A stretch of 53,489 bases of DNA from Deltaproteobacteria bacterium (GTDB lineage Bacteria > Myxococcota_A > UBA9160 > UBA6930). Under the pieces are notes generated by a model. It searched no databases and was not told where the DNA came from. It worked only from the letters and a program-made list of their open reading frames with translations. The stretch is taken from assembly GCA_029261815.1 (NCBI GenBank), contig JAJDAQ010000124.1:1-53489 (forward strand), given 5' to 3'. Every line of letters begins with the position of its first letter. Position 1 is the first letter of the stretch. Below, one piece after another: positions 8,851 through 16,049 of the stretch. The position numbers and the translations under genes are program-made.

Positions 8851-8871
8851 TGGATGATATACTGATAGAAT
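8842..8871 (+). promoter_or_regulatory. Candidate sigma-70 promoter of TetR gene
   Basis: TTGTAT (8842-8847) and TAGAAT (8866-8871) are separated by 18 bp and overlap the right arm of the inverted repeat, so repressor binding would block the -35. This would place the transcript start about 50 bp before the TTG start at 8932. Confidence 0.45.
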
Positions 8872-8931
8872 CGCATGCGGTTGGACCCGCCCCCGCCGCG
8901 AATCCTGGTCCTCGCGTTCAGGAGACTCCCC

Positions 8932-9552
8932 TTGGCACAACGACGGAAACCCTGGAACGGTCACTCGCCGAACACGGAAGCAGAGGCGCGCCGAACCCTC
9001 CTCCGTGTGGCCCAGGAATGCATTGAGCGTTTCGGGCTCTCGAAAGTGAACCTCTCGGACGTCGCAAGCGCTGCCGGGGTGACCCGGCAGACCGTCTACC
9101 GCTACTTCGAGAATTCCGACGAACTCTTCAACGCAGCGGCCGTCCTGGCGAGCGGCGGCTTGCTGGAGCGCGTGCGTCAGCGGGTTCATCGACGCGAAGG
9201 TCTCGCCGAGCGCATCGTCGAGACCCTCGTCGTGGCCATCCATGAGATTCCGAAGGACGTCCATTTGAGTGCACTCGTTCGGTCCGGGGACCCGCTCGAA
9301 GTCTCGTCCGCCCTTCGACTCGGGTTTGCCCAGGACGAAATGGTCGAACTCGCGGAAGGCGGCTCAAACCTGGATCCGTCTGATCGCGACGAACTCGCAG
9401 AGATCCTCCTGCGTCTGCTCAGGAGCTTTCTGGACGACCCCGGTCCGGAGCGAAACGAAGACGAGTTGCGCACGTTCCTCTCTCGCTGGCTGGTTCCAGT
9501 CATCGAGGAAAAACGCCAAGCGGCGGCTCCCTCGACGGCAAACGCGGACTGA
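8932..9552 (+). CDS. TetR/AcrR-family transcriptional regulator
   Basis: 206 residues. The N-terminal helix-turn-helix domain (about residues 20-65) contains VNLSDVASAAGVTRQTVYRYFENSDE, a canonical TetR HTH with the YRYF recognition-helix end; the rest is a helical ligand-binding/dimerisation domain. The start is taken as TTG at 8932 because CAGGAG lies 7-8 nt upstream; an ATG at 8875 would add 19 Pro/Arg-rich residues outside the fold. It is divergent from the acyl-CoA-dehydrogenase-like gene, with an inverted repeat between them, and so is probably a repressor of that gene and itself, released by a small molecule. Confidence 0.9.
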   Translation: MAQRRKPWNGHSPNTEAEARRTLLRVAQECIERFGLSKVNLSDVASAAGVTRQTVYRYFENSDELFNAAAVLASGGLLERVRQRVHRREGLAERIVETLVVAIHEIPKDVHLSALVRSGDPLEVSSALRLGFAQDEMVELAEGGSNLDPSDRDELAEILLRLLRSFLDDPGPERNEDELRTFLSRWLVPVIEEKRQAAAPSTANAD

Positions 9553-9618
9553 TCGACGGGCGCCACAGTCGCGCATCCCCCGGTGTCGTCCAACGCAGGA
9601 GCGAGCGACCCGCCGCGT

Positions 9619-10311
9619 TCAGTCGCCGTCGAGTTCCTCTGCGATCGCAACTCGCAGAGCGTCCAGGACCTGACTGCGCACGCGCTCCTTCGTTGTGCGG
9701 TGGGATGCCACATCCAGGGCTCGTAGCGAGTGGGCCACTTCGAGTGCGCGCGCAGCGAGTTGCTCGGGGGCCGCCAGCTCGTCGAGGAAACCGGCGCCAA
9801 TGGCGTCCTCTGGCGTCCACATCTCCCCCGTTACCGTCCGGTGAAATGCAGCCGGCGTGAGGCGGTGTCGCGCGACCTCGACGGCGAACAGCGGCAGCGA
9901 AATCCCGATCGCGACTTCGTTGAGACCGATCCTGAACTCGCCTGCGGCTCCGATCCGGCGGTCCGCTGAGAGCATCAGGAAGGCACCCATCGGGTAGGCG
10001 TGGCCGGTGCATGCCACGACGACCGGTGCCGGGAACGACAGCATCCGCTCACACAACGTCGCGCCGAGTCGCAGCATCCGCAGCGTCTGCGGTCGGCCCT
10101 GCGTGAATACCTTCAAGTCGAAGCCGGCCGAGAACATCCCAACGCGGCCCGTGAGCAGCAAGACAGCGCCATCGGCCTCGGCGCGATCGAGCGCGGCGTG
10201 CAGCGCCTCGAGCATCGCGATCGACATCGCGTTCACCTTGCCGTCGTCCATCGTTACGGTCGCGATGCCGTCTGCAAGCGCGTAGTCGAGAAGGGGCTGG
10301 GGTTCCGACAT
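9619..10311 (-). CDS. Enoyl-CoA hydratase/isomerase family protein
   Basis: 230 residues, crotonase superfamily. The CoA/oxyanion region is visible: NAMSIAMLEALHAALD near residue 28 and GMFSAGFDLKVF near residue 65, then AYPMGAFLMLSADRRIG around residue 100. It is slightly short of the typical 255-270 residues. The Glu pair of a classical hydratase is not obvious, so isomerase or another crotonase reaction is possible. The start is placed at the minus-strand ATG at 10311, where the family begins; an upstream in-frame Met would add 25 unrelated residues. It is convergent with the TetR gene (66 bp gap). Confidence 0.85.
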   Translation of the reverse strand: MSEPQPLLDYALADGIATVTMDDGKVNAMSIAMLEALHAALDRAEADGAVLLLTGRVGMFSAGFDLKVFTQGRPQTLRMLRLGATLCERMLSFPAPVVVACTGHAYPMGAFLMLSADRRIGAAGEFRIGLNEVAIGISLPLFAVEVARHRLTPAAFHRTVTGEMWTPEDAIGAGFLDELAAPEQLAARALEVAHSLRALDVASHRTTKERVRSQVLDALRVAIAEELDGD

Positions 10312-10543
10312 GGGGGCCTCGAATGGACGCACCGACAGGCTAGCCCGGCTCCTTCCTACTCGGAACGCCGCGAACGACGGGACCAATGACTCTGCGTCAC
10401 AGGCGCTCGCCGGGAGGACTTTCTCGTTCCGCAGTCCGTCGATGATCCGACTGACGTGGAGGAGTCAGCCCGCTGACGCGATGAAGACCCGCGGTACCAC
10501 TCATCCCTCGCTCTCGAAGACATTGAGGCAGATCGGGTCGCCC

Positions 10544-10578
10544 GGGCTGGAGATGGGGCGAATAATCCCAGCCAGCCC
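10544..10578. repeat. Inverted repeat upstream of sigma-54 promoter
   Basis: GGGCTGG and CCAGCCC arms, with an additional inner GGG/CCC pair, separated by 21 bp. Its position about 30-65 bp upstream of the -24 element is where an enhancer-binding protein could bind, but as a hairpin it could also be a terminator-like structure. Confidence 0.4.
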
Positions 10579-10608
10579 CGTTCAGGGGCACGCGTGATCT
10601 CCGCTGAG

Positions 10609-10624
10609 CGGCACGCTCATTGCA
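10609..10624 (+). promoter_or_regulatory. Sigma-54 (RpoN) promoter of the beta-barrel gene
   Basis: CGGCACGCTCATTGCA matches TGGCACG-N4-TTGCA at all but the first base, with GG (10610-10611) and GC (10622-10623) at exact 10-nt spacing. The predicted transcript start near 10635 leaves a leader of about 20 nt containing the ribosome site AGGAGG before the ATG at 10654. It is almost identical in its conserved bases to the site at 52965-52980. Confidence 0.75.
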
Positions 10625-10653
10625 AATGCCGTGCTGCCAGGAGGCACCCCTAG

Positions 10654-11625
10654 ATGCGTAGACTTGTCATTGCCCTGTTCCTCATCGTGTTCGCCGTCGG
10701 CGCAGGATCGCCCGCGGTCGCTGCCGAAGAAGAGTGCGACCAGCTCTTTCCCGATATCACCTGCGAGCGATCCGGCCGTTGGGAGGGGTTCCGAAAGCCG
10801 ATCGCTTCTCCCTACCTGTTCGAGGACCCGTTCATCACGACCGGTGCCTACGCGTATCACGTCTACCACGAGTTCCCGGACCGATCGGTCCTCGGCGGCG
10901 GTCACGCGAACGTCGCGGCACTTCAGCTGCGCATTGCACTGACGGACCGGATTGCCCTGATCGCCACGAAGGACGGTCGCGCCTGGGTCGACCCCGGCCT
11001 CTCCGTCCTCGACGACCGGGAAGGTTGGTTCAATCTCGCTGCCGGGATCAAGGGCATCCTCGCTCAGTCGGAAGAAGACCGTTGGATCGTCTCGGGCATC
11101 CTCCGGGTCGAACTCGACAGCGGCAGCAAGGACGTCTTCCAGGGGCACGGCGATGGCGTCGTGATTCCGTCTATCTCCGCGGCATGGGGAATCGATCGCC
11201 TGCATCTGATGGGCGACCTCGGCATGGAGATCCCGATCGACGGTCACGTGCAGAGCACGTCCATCTTCTACCACCTCTACGCCGACTACGCGGTGACCGA
11301 GCGATTCTCCCCGTTCGTGCAGATCACGGGACAGCATTGGGTGAGCAGCGGGGACAGTTCGATCCCAGTCGACTTCGGCGGTGGCACCACCGTCCCGCTG
11401 GCCCCCGTGCAGGGTCTGCTCGGTATCGGCTCCTTCGAAGGCACGGATGTCCTGAACCTCGGCGTGAGCCAGGTCGCCGGACTCGACCTCATCACCGCAG
11501 CCCTCGGCTTCCACTTTGTCCTGTCGGACCGCGTGACCTTGAGCGTCGCCTACGACCGCCCCATCTCGCACCACAAGGGCATCCACAAGCAGCGCGTCAC
11601 GTCGGCACTCGTCTACGAGTTCTGA
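10654..11625 (+). CDS. Outer-membrane beta-barrel protein, family unknown
   Basis: 323 residues. A clear Sec signal peptide (about residues 1-24, cut after AVAA) is followed by many amphipathic beta-strand-like segments and the protein ends in VYEF, the C-terminal aromatic signal recognised by the BAM complex. This supports an outer-membrane barrel of about 12 strands; no enzyme or transporter motif was recognised. An AGGAGG precedes the ATG. It has its own sigma-54-type promoter and is separated from the following cbb3 operon by 135 bp including a hairpin, so it is probably a separate transcript. Function unknown. Confidence 0.8.
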   Translation: MRRLVIALFLIVFAVGAGSPAVAAEEECDQLFPDITCERSGRWEGFRKPIASPYLFEDPFITTGAYAYHVYHEFPDRSVLGGGHANVAALQLRIALTDRIALIATKDGRAWVDPGLSVLDDREGWFNLAAGIKGILAQSEEDRWIVSGILRVELDSGSKDVFQGHGDGVVIPSISAAWGIDRLHLMGDLGMEIPIDGHVQSTSIFYHLYADYAVTERFSPFVQITGQHWVSSGDSSIPVDFGGGTTVPLAPVQGLLGIGSFEGTDVLNLGVSQVAGLDLITAALGFHFVLSDRVTLSVAYDRPISHHKGIHKQRVTSALVYEF

Positions 11626-11675
11626 CCGGTCGCGGCAGTCCGTCCCAATCGCGGGCGGGGACGAATCTGTGGCCG

Positions 11676-11720
11676 TGTCCTGGGTCGGCGCCGCGCGAAG
11701 CGTGAGCCGCGCCCAGGACA
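11676..11720. terminator. Large hairpin between beta-barrel gene and ccoN
   Basis: TGTCCTGGG (11676-11684) pairs perfectly with CCCAGGACA (11712-11720), and an inner CGGC/GCCG pair extends the stem. No T-tract follows, so it may be a Rho-assisted or transcript-stabilising structure, or an attenuator ahead of ccoN, rather than a simple intrinsic terminator. Confidence 0.45.
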
Positions 11721-11760
11721 GGCACCGAAGTCGCTCTAGCCACGTCAAAGGAGAATCCAA

Positions 11761-13215
11761 TTGCAGGAAGCGGAGGCTCAGAGCCCCTACGACATGGCGG
11801 TCGTGCGGGGTTTCGCACTTTCAGCCTTGGTCTGGGGAACCGTCGGGATGTTGGTCGGGCTACTCGCCGCGATTCAGCTCGCGTGGCCCGAGTGGAATGT
11901 CGGTCCCTACCTCCATTTCGGTCGGATCCGCCCGGTCCACACCAATGCCGTGATATTCGGATTCACCCTCGGCGTCGTCTTCGCGGGTAGCTACTACGGC
12001 ATTCAGCGCCTCTGCCGGGTTCGGATGTTCTCCGACACGCTGTCGCGCATCAACCTGTGGGGTTGGAACGCCATCATCGTCGCAGCGGCGGTTTCGCTGT
12101 TGTCCGGCTATTCGACTTCGAAGGAGTACGCCGAACTCGAGTGGCCGATCGATCTTGCCCTCGCGGTGGTCTGGATCGTCTACGCCGTGAACGTGTTCGG
12201 AACAATCGCGAGGCGTCGAGAACGCGCACTCTACGCAGCCATCTGGTTCTGGATCGCCACGGTCCTGACGATCGCGATGTTGCACGTCGTGAACAGCGCC
12301 GCCTGGCCGGTCTCGTGGATGAAGTCCTACTCGGCCTATGCCGGCATCTACGACGCCAACATCCAGTGGTGGTACGGACATAACGCCGTCGGCTTCCTGC
12401 TCACGACGCCGATCCTGGGCCTCATGTACTACTTCCTGCCGCGGCAGGCGGGCCGGCCCATCTTCTCGCATCGGCTTTCGATTCTCCACTTCTGGTCCCT
12501 GATCTTCATCTACATCTGGGCGGGCCCCCACCACCTCATCTACTCACCGCTTCCCGACTGGGCACAGACCTTCGGTGCGGCCTTCTCCATCATGCTGATC
12601 TTCCCGTCGTGGGGCGGCATGCTGAACGGTCTGTTGACGTTGCGCGGCGCTTGGCACAAAGTCCGCACCGATCCGATTCTCAAGATGTTCGCGGTAGGAC
12701 TGACGTTCTACGGCATGAGCACCTTCGAAGGGCCGATGATGGCGCTTCGCACCGTGAACTCGCTCTCGCACTTCACGAACTGGACGATCGGACACGTGCA
12801 CTCCGGCGCGCTCGGCTGGGTCGGACTAACGTGCTTCGGAACGCTCTACTACATGATCCCGCGCCTCTGGCACACGGAGCTCTACAGCCGGCGCCTCGCG
12901 GACGTGCACTTCTGGCTCGCGACCCTCGGCATCGTCCTCTATATCACGCCGATGTGGGTGTCGGGCGTTACGCAGGGCCTGATGTGGCGGGCGGCCAACC
13001 CGGACGGAAGCCTGACCTACACGTTCATCGAGACCGTCGCAGCCATCCAGGTGTACGACGCAATCCGGGTTTCCGGGGGCGTGCTCTACCTCACTGGGAT
13101 GTTCGTCATGCTCTACAACGTGTGGCGGACCGTGGCCCAAGGAACTTCTGAAGTCCCGGAGCCGAGTCGCACACCACCGGATGCCGAACTCTCCGCCGTC
13201 GCAGGAGGGCAGTAA
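11761..13215 (+). CDS. ccoN: cbb3-type cytochrome c oxidase subunit I
   Basis: 484 residues, the haem-copper catalytic subunit of the high-affinity cbb3 terminal oxidase, with about 12 TM helices. Ligands are visible: His in RPVHTN for low-spin haem b, WWYGHNAVGF for CuB, the AGPHHLIYS HH pair for CuB with the nearby cbb3-specific Tyr, and IGHVHSG for the b3 and b haems. The start is TTG at 11761, preceded by AAAGGAG at proper spacing; no ATG is better placed. It is the first gene of ccoNOQPGHIS. No clear FNR box (TTGAT-N4-ATCAA) was seen upstream, so oxygen control, if any, uses another signal. Confidence 0.97.
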   Translation: MQEAEAQSPYDMAVVRGFALSALVWGTVGMLVGLLAAIQLAWPEWNVGPYLHFGRIRPVHTNAVIFGFTLGVVFAGSYYGIQRLCRVRMFSDTLSRINLWGWNAIIVAAAVSLLSGYSTSKEYAELEWPIDLALAVVWIVYAVNVFGTIARRRERALYAAIWFWIATVLTIAMLHVVNSAAWPVSWMKSYSAYAGIYDANIQWWYGHNAVGFLLTTPILGLMYYFLPRQAGRPIFSHRLSILHFWSLIFIYIWAGPHHLIYSPLPDWAQTFGAAFSIMLIFPSWGGMLNGLLTLRGAWHKVRTDPILKMFAVGLTFYGMSTFEGPMMALRTVNSLSHFTNWTIGHVHSGALGWVGLTCFGTLYYMIPRLWHTELYSRRLADVHFWLATLGIVLYITPMWVSGVTQGLMWRAANPDGSLTYTFIETVAAIQVYDAIRVSGGVLYLTGMFVMLYNVWRTVAQGTSEVPEPSRTPPDAELSAVAGGQ

Positions 13216-13216
13216 G

Positions 13217-13894
13217 ATGGCATTCGACTGGCATCGCCCGCTCGAGTCCGACAGCCTCCGCTTGACGCTTTGGACCGCCCTGGCCATCGCGATCGGCGGA
13301 ATCGTGCTGCTCATTCCGCCCTTCTTCATGCAGGGCACCGCTGAGCCACTACCGGGGATGCGTCCGTACTCGGCGCTCGAACAAGAGGGGCGCGACCTCT
13401 ATCTGAGCGAAGGTTGCAGCACCTGCCATAGCCAGCAGATTCGCCCGCTCAAGTCCGAGACGGATCGATACGGCGGCTATTCGCTTGCCGGAGAGAGCGT
13501 CTACGATCGGCCGTTCCTGTTCGGATCACGACGAACGGGGCCGGACCTCGCGCGGGTCGGCGGCAAGTACCCGGATTCGTGGCACTGGATCCATTTCGAC
13601 GACCCGCGTCGCATCGAACCGCGATCGAACATGCCGGACTTTGCGTTCATGGCCCGCCGACCCCTCGACCTGTCGCTCACTTCACGGCGGCTCGAGGTGC
13701 TGAAATTCCTGGGGCATCCCTACTCGGAACTCGAGATCGAGAATGCCGTCGCGGACGCCGAGGCGCAGATGGCCGCCGTCGCGGCTTCGATCCGAAAAGA
13801 TGGCCTCACGCTCGATGAGACCGCCGCACGCAGCGAGACGATCGCCCTGATCGCCTACCTGCAGCGCCTGGGCAAGATGACGGAGGAACGATGA
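13217..13894 (+). CDS. ccoO: cbb3-type cytochrome c oxidase subunit II (mono-haem)
   Basis: 225 residues. An N-terminal TM anchor (about residues 17-40) is followed by a periplasmic cytochrome c domain with the haem motif CSTCH (residues 67-71) and a probable axial Met in SNMPDF. It passes electrons from CcoP to CcoN. The ATG at 13217 follows GCAGGAGGG, 1 bp after the ccoN stop, so translation is coupled. The C-terminal half contains a helical segment typical of FixO proteins. It overlaps the next small gene by 4 bp. Confidence 0.95.
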   Translation: MAFDWHRPLESDSLRLTLWTALAIAIGGIVLLIPPFFMQGTAEPLPGMRPYSALEQEGRDLYLSEGCSTCHSQQIRPLKSETDRYGGYSLAGESVYDRPFLFGSRRTGPDLARVGGKYPDSWHWIHFDDPRRIEPRSNMPDFAFMARRPLDLSLTSRRLEVLKFLGHPYSELEIENAVADAEAQMAAVAASIRKDGLTLDETAARSETIALIAYLQRLGKMTEER

Positions 13895-14037
13895 TGGAGT
13901 GGATTGCCCTTTACAAGTTTGGCCGACTAGCATTTCTCGCGTTCTCACTCGTGGCGATCGGGATCTTCCTCTATCACCCGAGTCGGCGTGAGCGCTTCGA
14001 GGCCCCGGCACTCCGGATGCTGGAGGATGAGGAATGA
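13891..14037 (+). CDS. ccoQ: CcoQ-like small membrane subunit
   Basis: 48 residues beginning MMEWIALYKFGRLAF, one TM helix (about residues 9-28, FGRLAFLAFSLVAIGIFLYH), then a basic and acidic cytoplasmic tail ending MLEDEE. Size, topology and position between ccoO and ccoP match CcoQ/FixQ, which stabilises the CcoP-CcoN interaction. It overlaps ccoO (ATGA) and its stop overlaps the ccoP start (ATGAG). Two adjacent ATG codons (13891, 13894) are possible; the second has better spacing from GGAGG. Confidence 0.82.
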   Translation: MMEWIALYKFGRLAFLAFSLVAIGIFLYHPSRRERFEAPALRMLEDEE

Positions 14038-14609
14038 GCAACCCGCCCGAGGAAATTCCCGAATGGCCGATCGCCGAAACGCCGGCCCGAGACGGGATCG
14101 GCGAAGACGACAACGCCATCCCCTTGTGGTTCAACATCGGCTTCTACGGCCTGATCGTGGTCGGACTGCTGTACATCGCCTGGTTCGAGGGAACGGGTTG
14201 GACCCAGGTCGCCAGTTACGAGGCCGATGTCGCGATCGCCGAGGAGAAGGCTGCCGCAGTCAAAGCCACGATGCCGACCGAGAACCCCTACCGGGGAGAT
14301 GATGCCGCCCTGGCTCAGGGTGCCGAAACCTGGCGGACGATCTGCGTCGCCTGCCACCTGCCCGAGGGCACCGGACTGGTGGGCCCGAGCCTGGTCGACC
14401 CCTTCTGGAAATACGGAAACAGCGACGAAGAGCTGTTCTCCACGGTCTCTGACGGGCGGCCGGCAGGCATGCCCCCCTGGGGCCCGCAGCTCGGAGCCGA
14501 GAAGATCTGGAAGGTTCTCGCCTACATGGAGACACTTCCGAGGACAGAGGAGCCGGGGATGGGTTCGCCCGACTATCAACCGCCGGGCGCTGCTACAGGT
14601 CAGCCCTGA
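14034..14609 (+). CDS. ccoP: cbb3-type cytochrome c oxidase subunit III, single-haem form
   Basis: 191 residues. The FixP N-terminal region with a TM helix (about residues 32-50, WFNIGFYGLIVVGLLYIAW) is followed by one cytochrome c domain: CVACH (residues 104-108) and an axial Met in AGMPPWG (about residue 146). Canonical CcoP is about 290-320 residues and carries two CxxCH motifs; this one has only one and is correspondingly short, so one cytochrome domain is missing rather than mutated. Mono-haem CcoP variants are known in a few lineages. The start overlaps the ccoQ stop, and the stop overlaps the ccoG start. Confidence 0.93.
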   Translation: MSNPPEEIPEWPIAETPARDGIGEDDNAIPLWFNIGFYGLIVVGLLYIAWFEGTGWTQVASYEADVAIAEEKAAAVKATMPTENPYRGDDAALAQGAETWRTICVACHLPEGTGLVGPSLVDPFWKYGNSDEELFSTVSDGRPAGMPPWGPQLGAEKIWKVLAYMETLPRTEEPGMGSPDYQPPGAATGQP

Positions 14610-15919
14610 TGCGCGGAGCCCGGCCCGTCAAGGGCCGCTATCGCGACCTTCGAAGTGCGGCCAACGCCGTCTTGATTGCCGTGATGTTTGCGATTCCGTG
14701 GATCCGAATCGGCGGAGATCCTTTGCTGCTCCTGGATGTTCCAGCACGGAAATTCCACGTGTTCGGGCTCGTGATCTTCCCTCAGGAGCTGATCTATCTC
14801 TGGGCCCTGATCGCGATCATGGCGGTCGCACTATTCTTCTTCACCGCCACGCTGGGTCGGGTCTGGTGTGGCTGGTCGTGCCCACAGACCGTCTTCACGG
14901 ATGTGTTCGCCGGACTGGAGCGGCGCATCCAAGGTTGGACGGGAACCAGCCGCCCTCGCAAGGTTGCCGCGTGGCGGGTCGTTGCGACGCACGCCGCCTG
15001 GCTCTCGCTCTCCTTCCTGGTGGCCTTCCACATGGTTGGCTATTTCGTCTCGCCCTACGCATGGATCGCACGGATCGAATCAAATACGTTAGGCGCAGGG
15101 GTCGGGTTCCTCGGGGCCCTCACCGCGATCACCTGGGCTGACTTCGTCTTTGTCCGCCAGAGCTTCTGTCGCTTCCTTTGCCCGTACGCCCGCTTCCAGG
15201 GCGTCCTCTTCGACCGCGACACCCTCGTGATCGGCTACGACACGGAGCGCGGCGAACCGCGAGGAAAGCGTTCCAAGACCACGGGCGACTGCGTCGACTG
15301 CGGGCTCTGCGTTCAGGTGTGCCCGGCGTCCATCGACATCCGCGACGGGCTGCAACTGGACTGCATCACCTGCACCCAGTGCATTGACGCCTGCAATGGG
15401 GTGATGACCCGGATCGGGCGTGAGCCGGGGCTTATCGACTACCGCGCGCTTTCGTCGCTCGAAGAAGGCCGCCCTGCCCGGTTGGTTCGACCACGCACCG
15501 TCGCCTACGGAACGTTGCTCGTGGCGAGTCTTGCGTTGTTCGTCGTGCTCGTCGGTGCTCGAATCCCGGTCGGCTTCCAGGTGTTCCACAACCGCGACGC
15601 GTTGACAACGGTGCTTCCAGACGGCCGGTTGGGCAACTCCTTCGAGGTCCGACTCGAGAACCGCGGGGGAGAGCCACGCCGTTACACCCTGCGGCTCGAA
15701 GGCGCGCCCGCTGGCTTCGAACTCCTGGGGGAGACCGCGACGATCGACCTCGCGCCGGAGCAATCCCTCCGGACGCACGTTTTCGTCGTCGCGCCGATCG
15801 ATGAGCTCCACGCCGATGGGCGCGAGCTTCAGTTCATCATCGAACCGCTCGACGGGGCGCATTCTGCGCTCACCCGTGGCGCGCGGTTCCTTTCGCCTGC
15901 GGATGCCAACGATGCCTGA
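14609..15919 (+). CDS. ccoG: Cytochrome c oxidase accessory protein CcoG (FixG/RdxA)
   Basis: 436 residues. It has several TM helices in the N-terminal half, including the conserved CGWSCPQTVFTDVF segment and FCRFLCPYARFQ. Two ferredoxin-type [4Fe-4S] motifs follow, CVDCGLCVQVCP and CITCTQCIDACN (about residues 229-265), then a TM helix and a C-terminal Ig-like FixG_C domain. CcoG is a cupric reductase delivering Cu(I) for cbb3 assembly. The ATG at 14609 overlaps the ccoP stop. All cluster Cys are present. It overlaps the start of the next gene. Confidence 0.96.
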   Translation: MRGARPVKGRYRDLRSAANAVLIAVMFAIPWIRIGGDPLLLLDVPARKFHVFGLVIFPQELIYLWALIAIMAVALFFFTATLGRVWCGWSCPQTVFTDVFAGLERRIQGWTGTSRPRKVAAWRVVATHAAWLSLSFLVAFHMVGYFVSPYAWIARIESNTLGAGVGFLGALTAITWADFVFVRQSFCRFLCPYARFQGVLFDRDTLVIGYDTERGEPRGKRSKTTGDCVDCGLCVQVCPASIDIRDGLQLDCITCTQCIDACNGVMTRIGREPGLIDYRALSSLEEGRPARLVRPRTVAYGTLLVASLALFVVLVGARIPVGFQVFHNRDALTTVLPDGRLGNSFEVRLENRGGEPRRYTLRLEGAPAGFELLGETATIDLAPEQSLRTHVFVVAPIDELHADGRELQFIIEPLDGAHSALTRGARFLSPADANDA

Positions 15920-16049
15920 GAAGACTCGACGCGAACCCTGGCCCCTGATCCTGGGCCTGATGTTGGGCGCCATGATCAGCGTCTCGATCACCTTCTACTT
16001 CATTGCAGCGACCCACCCGGATCCGGTCGTATCAGCGGACAGCCGATGA
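15912..16049 (+). CDS. ccoH: Very short CcoH/FixH-like membrane protein
   Basis: 45 residues: MPEKTRREPWPLILGL..., one TM helix (about residues 11-31) and a short polar tail. Position between ccoG and the copper ATPase is that of ccoH, but FixH proteins are usually 150-170 residues with a periplasmic domain, which is absent here. It starts inside the end of ccoG and its stop overlaps the ccoI start (ATGA), so it is probably translated. An ATG 9 nt upstream (15903) is an alternative start. The name rests on synteny and topology, not on sequence similarity. Confidence 0.7.
   Translation: MPEKTRREPWPLILGLMLGAMISVSITFYFIAATHPDPVVSADSR

Larger units (their letters stand above)
10312..10653. other. 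Divergent intergenic region (342 bp) with regulatory elements
   Basis: Lies between the minus-strand enoyl-CoA hydratase gene and the plus-strand beta-barrel gene. It contains a 7-bp inverted repeat (GGGCTGG 10544-10550, CCAGCCC 10572-10578) and, 32 bp further on, a near-consensus sigma-54 promoter (10609-10624). I see no coding region in the rest. Confidence 0.6.

Noticed and set aside
10582..11760. 392-codon minus-strand frame opposite the beta-barrel gene
   Set aside because: No recognisable domain; the plus-strand frame has a signal peptide, ribosome site, promoter and a BAM-type C-terminus.
11626..11760. FNR/Anr box before ccoN
   Set aside because: No TTGAT-N4-ATCAA-like sequence is present.
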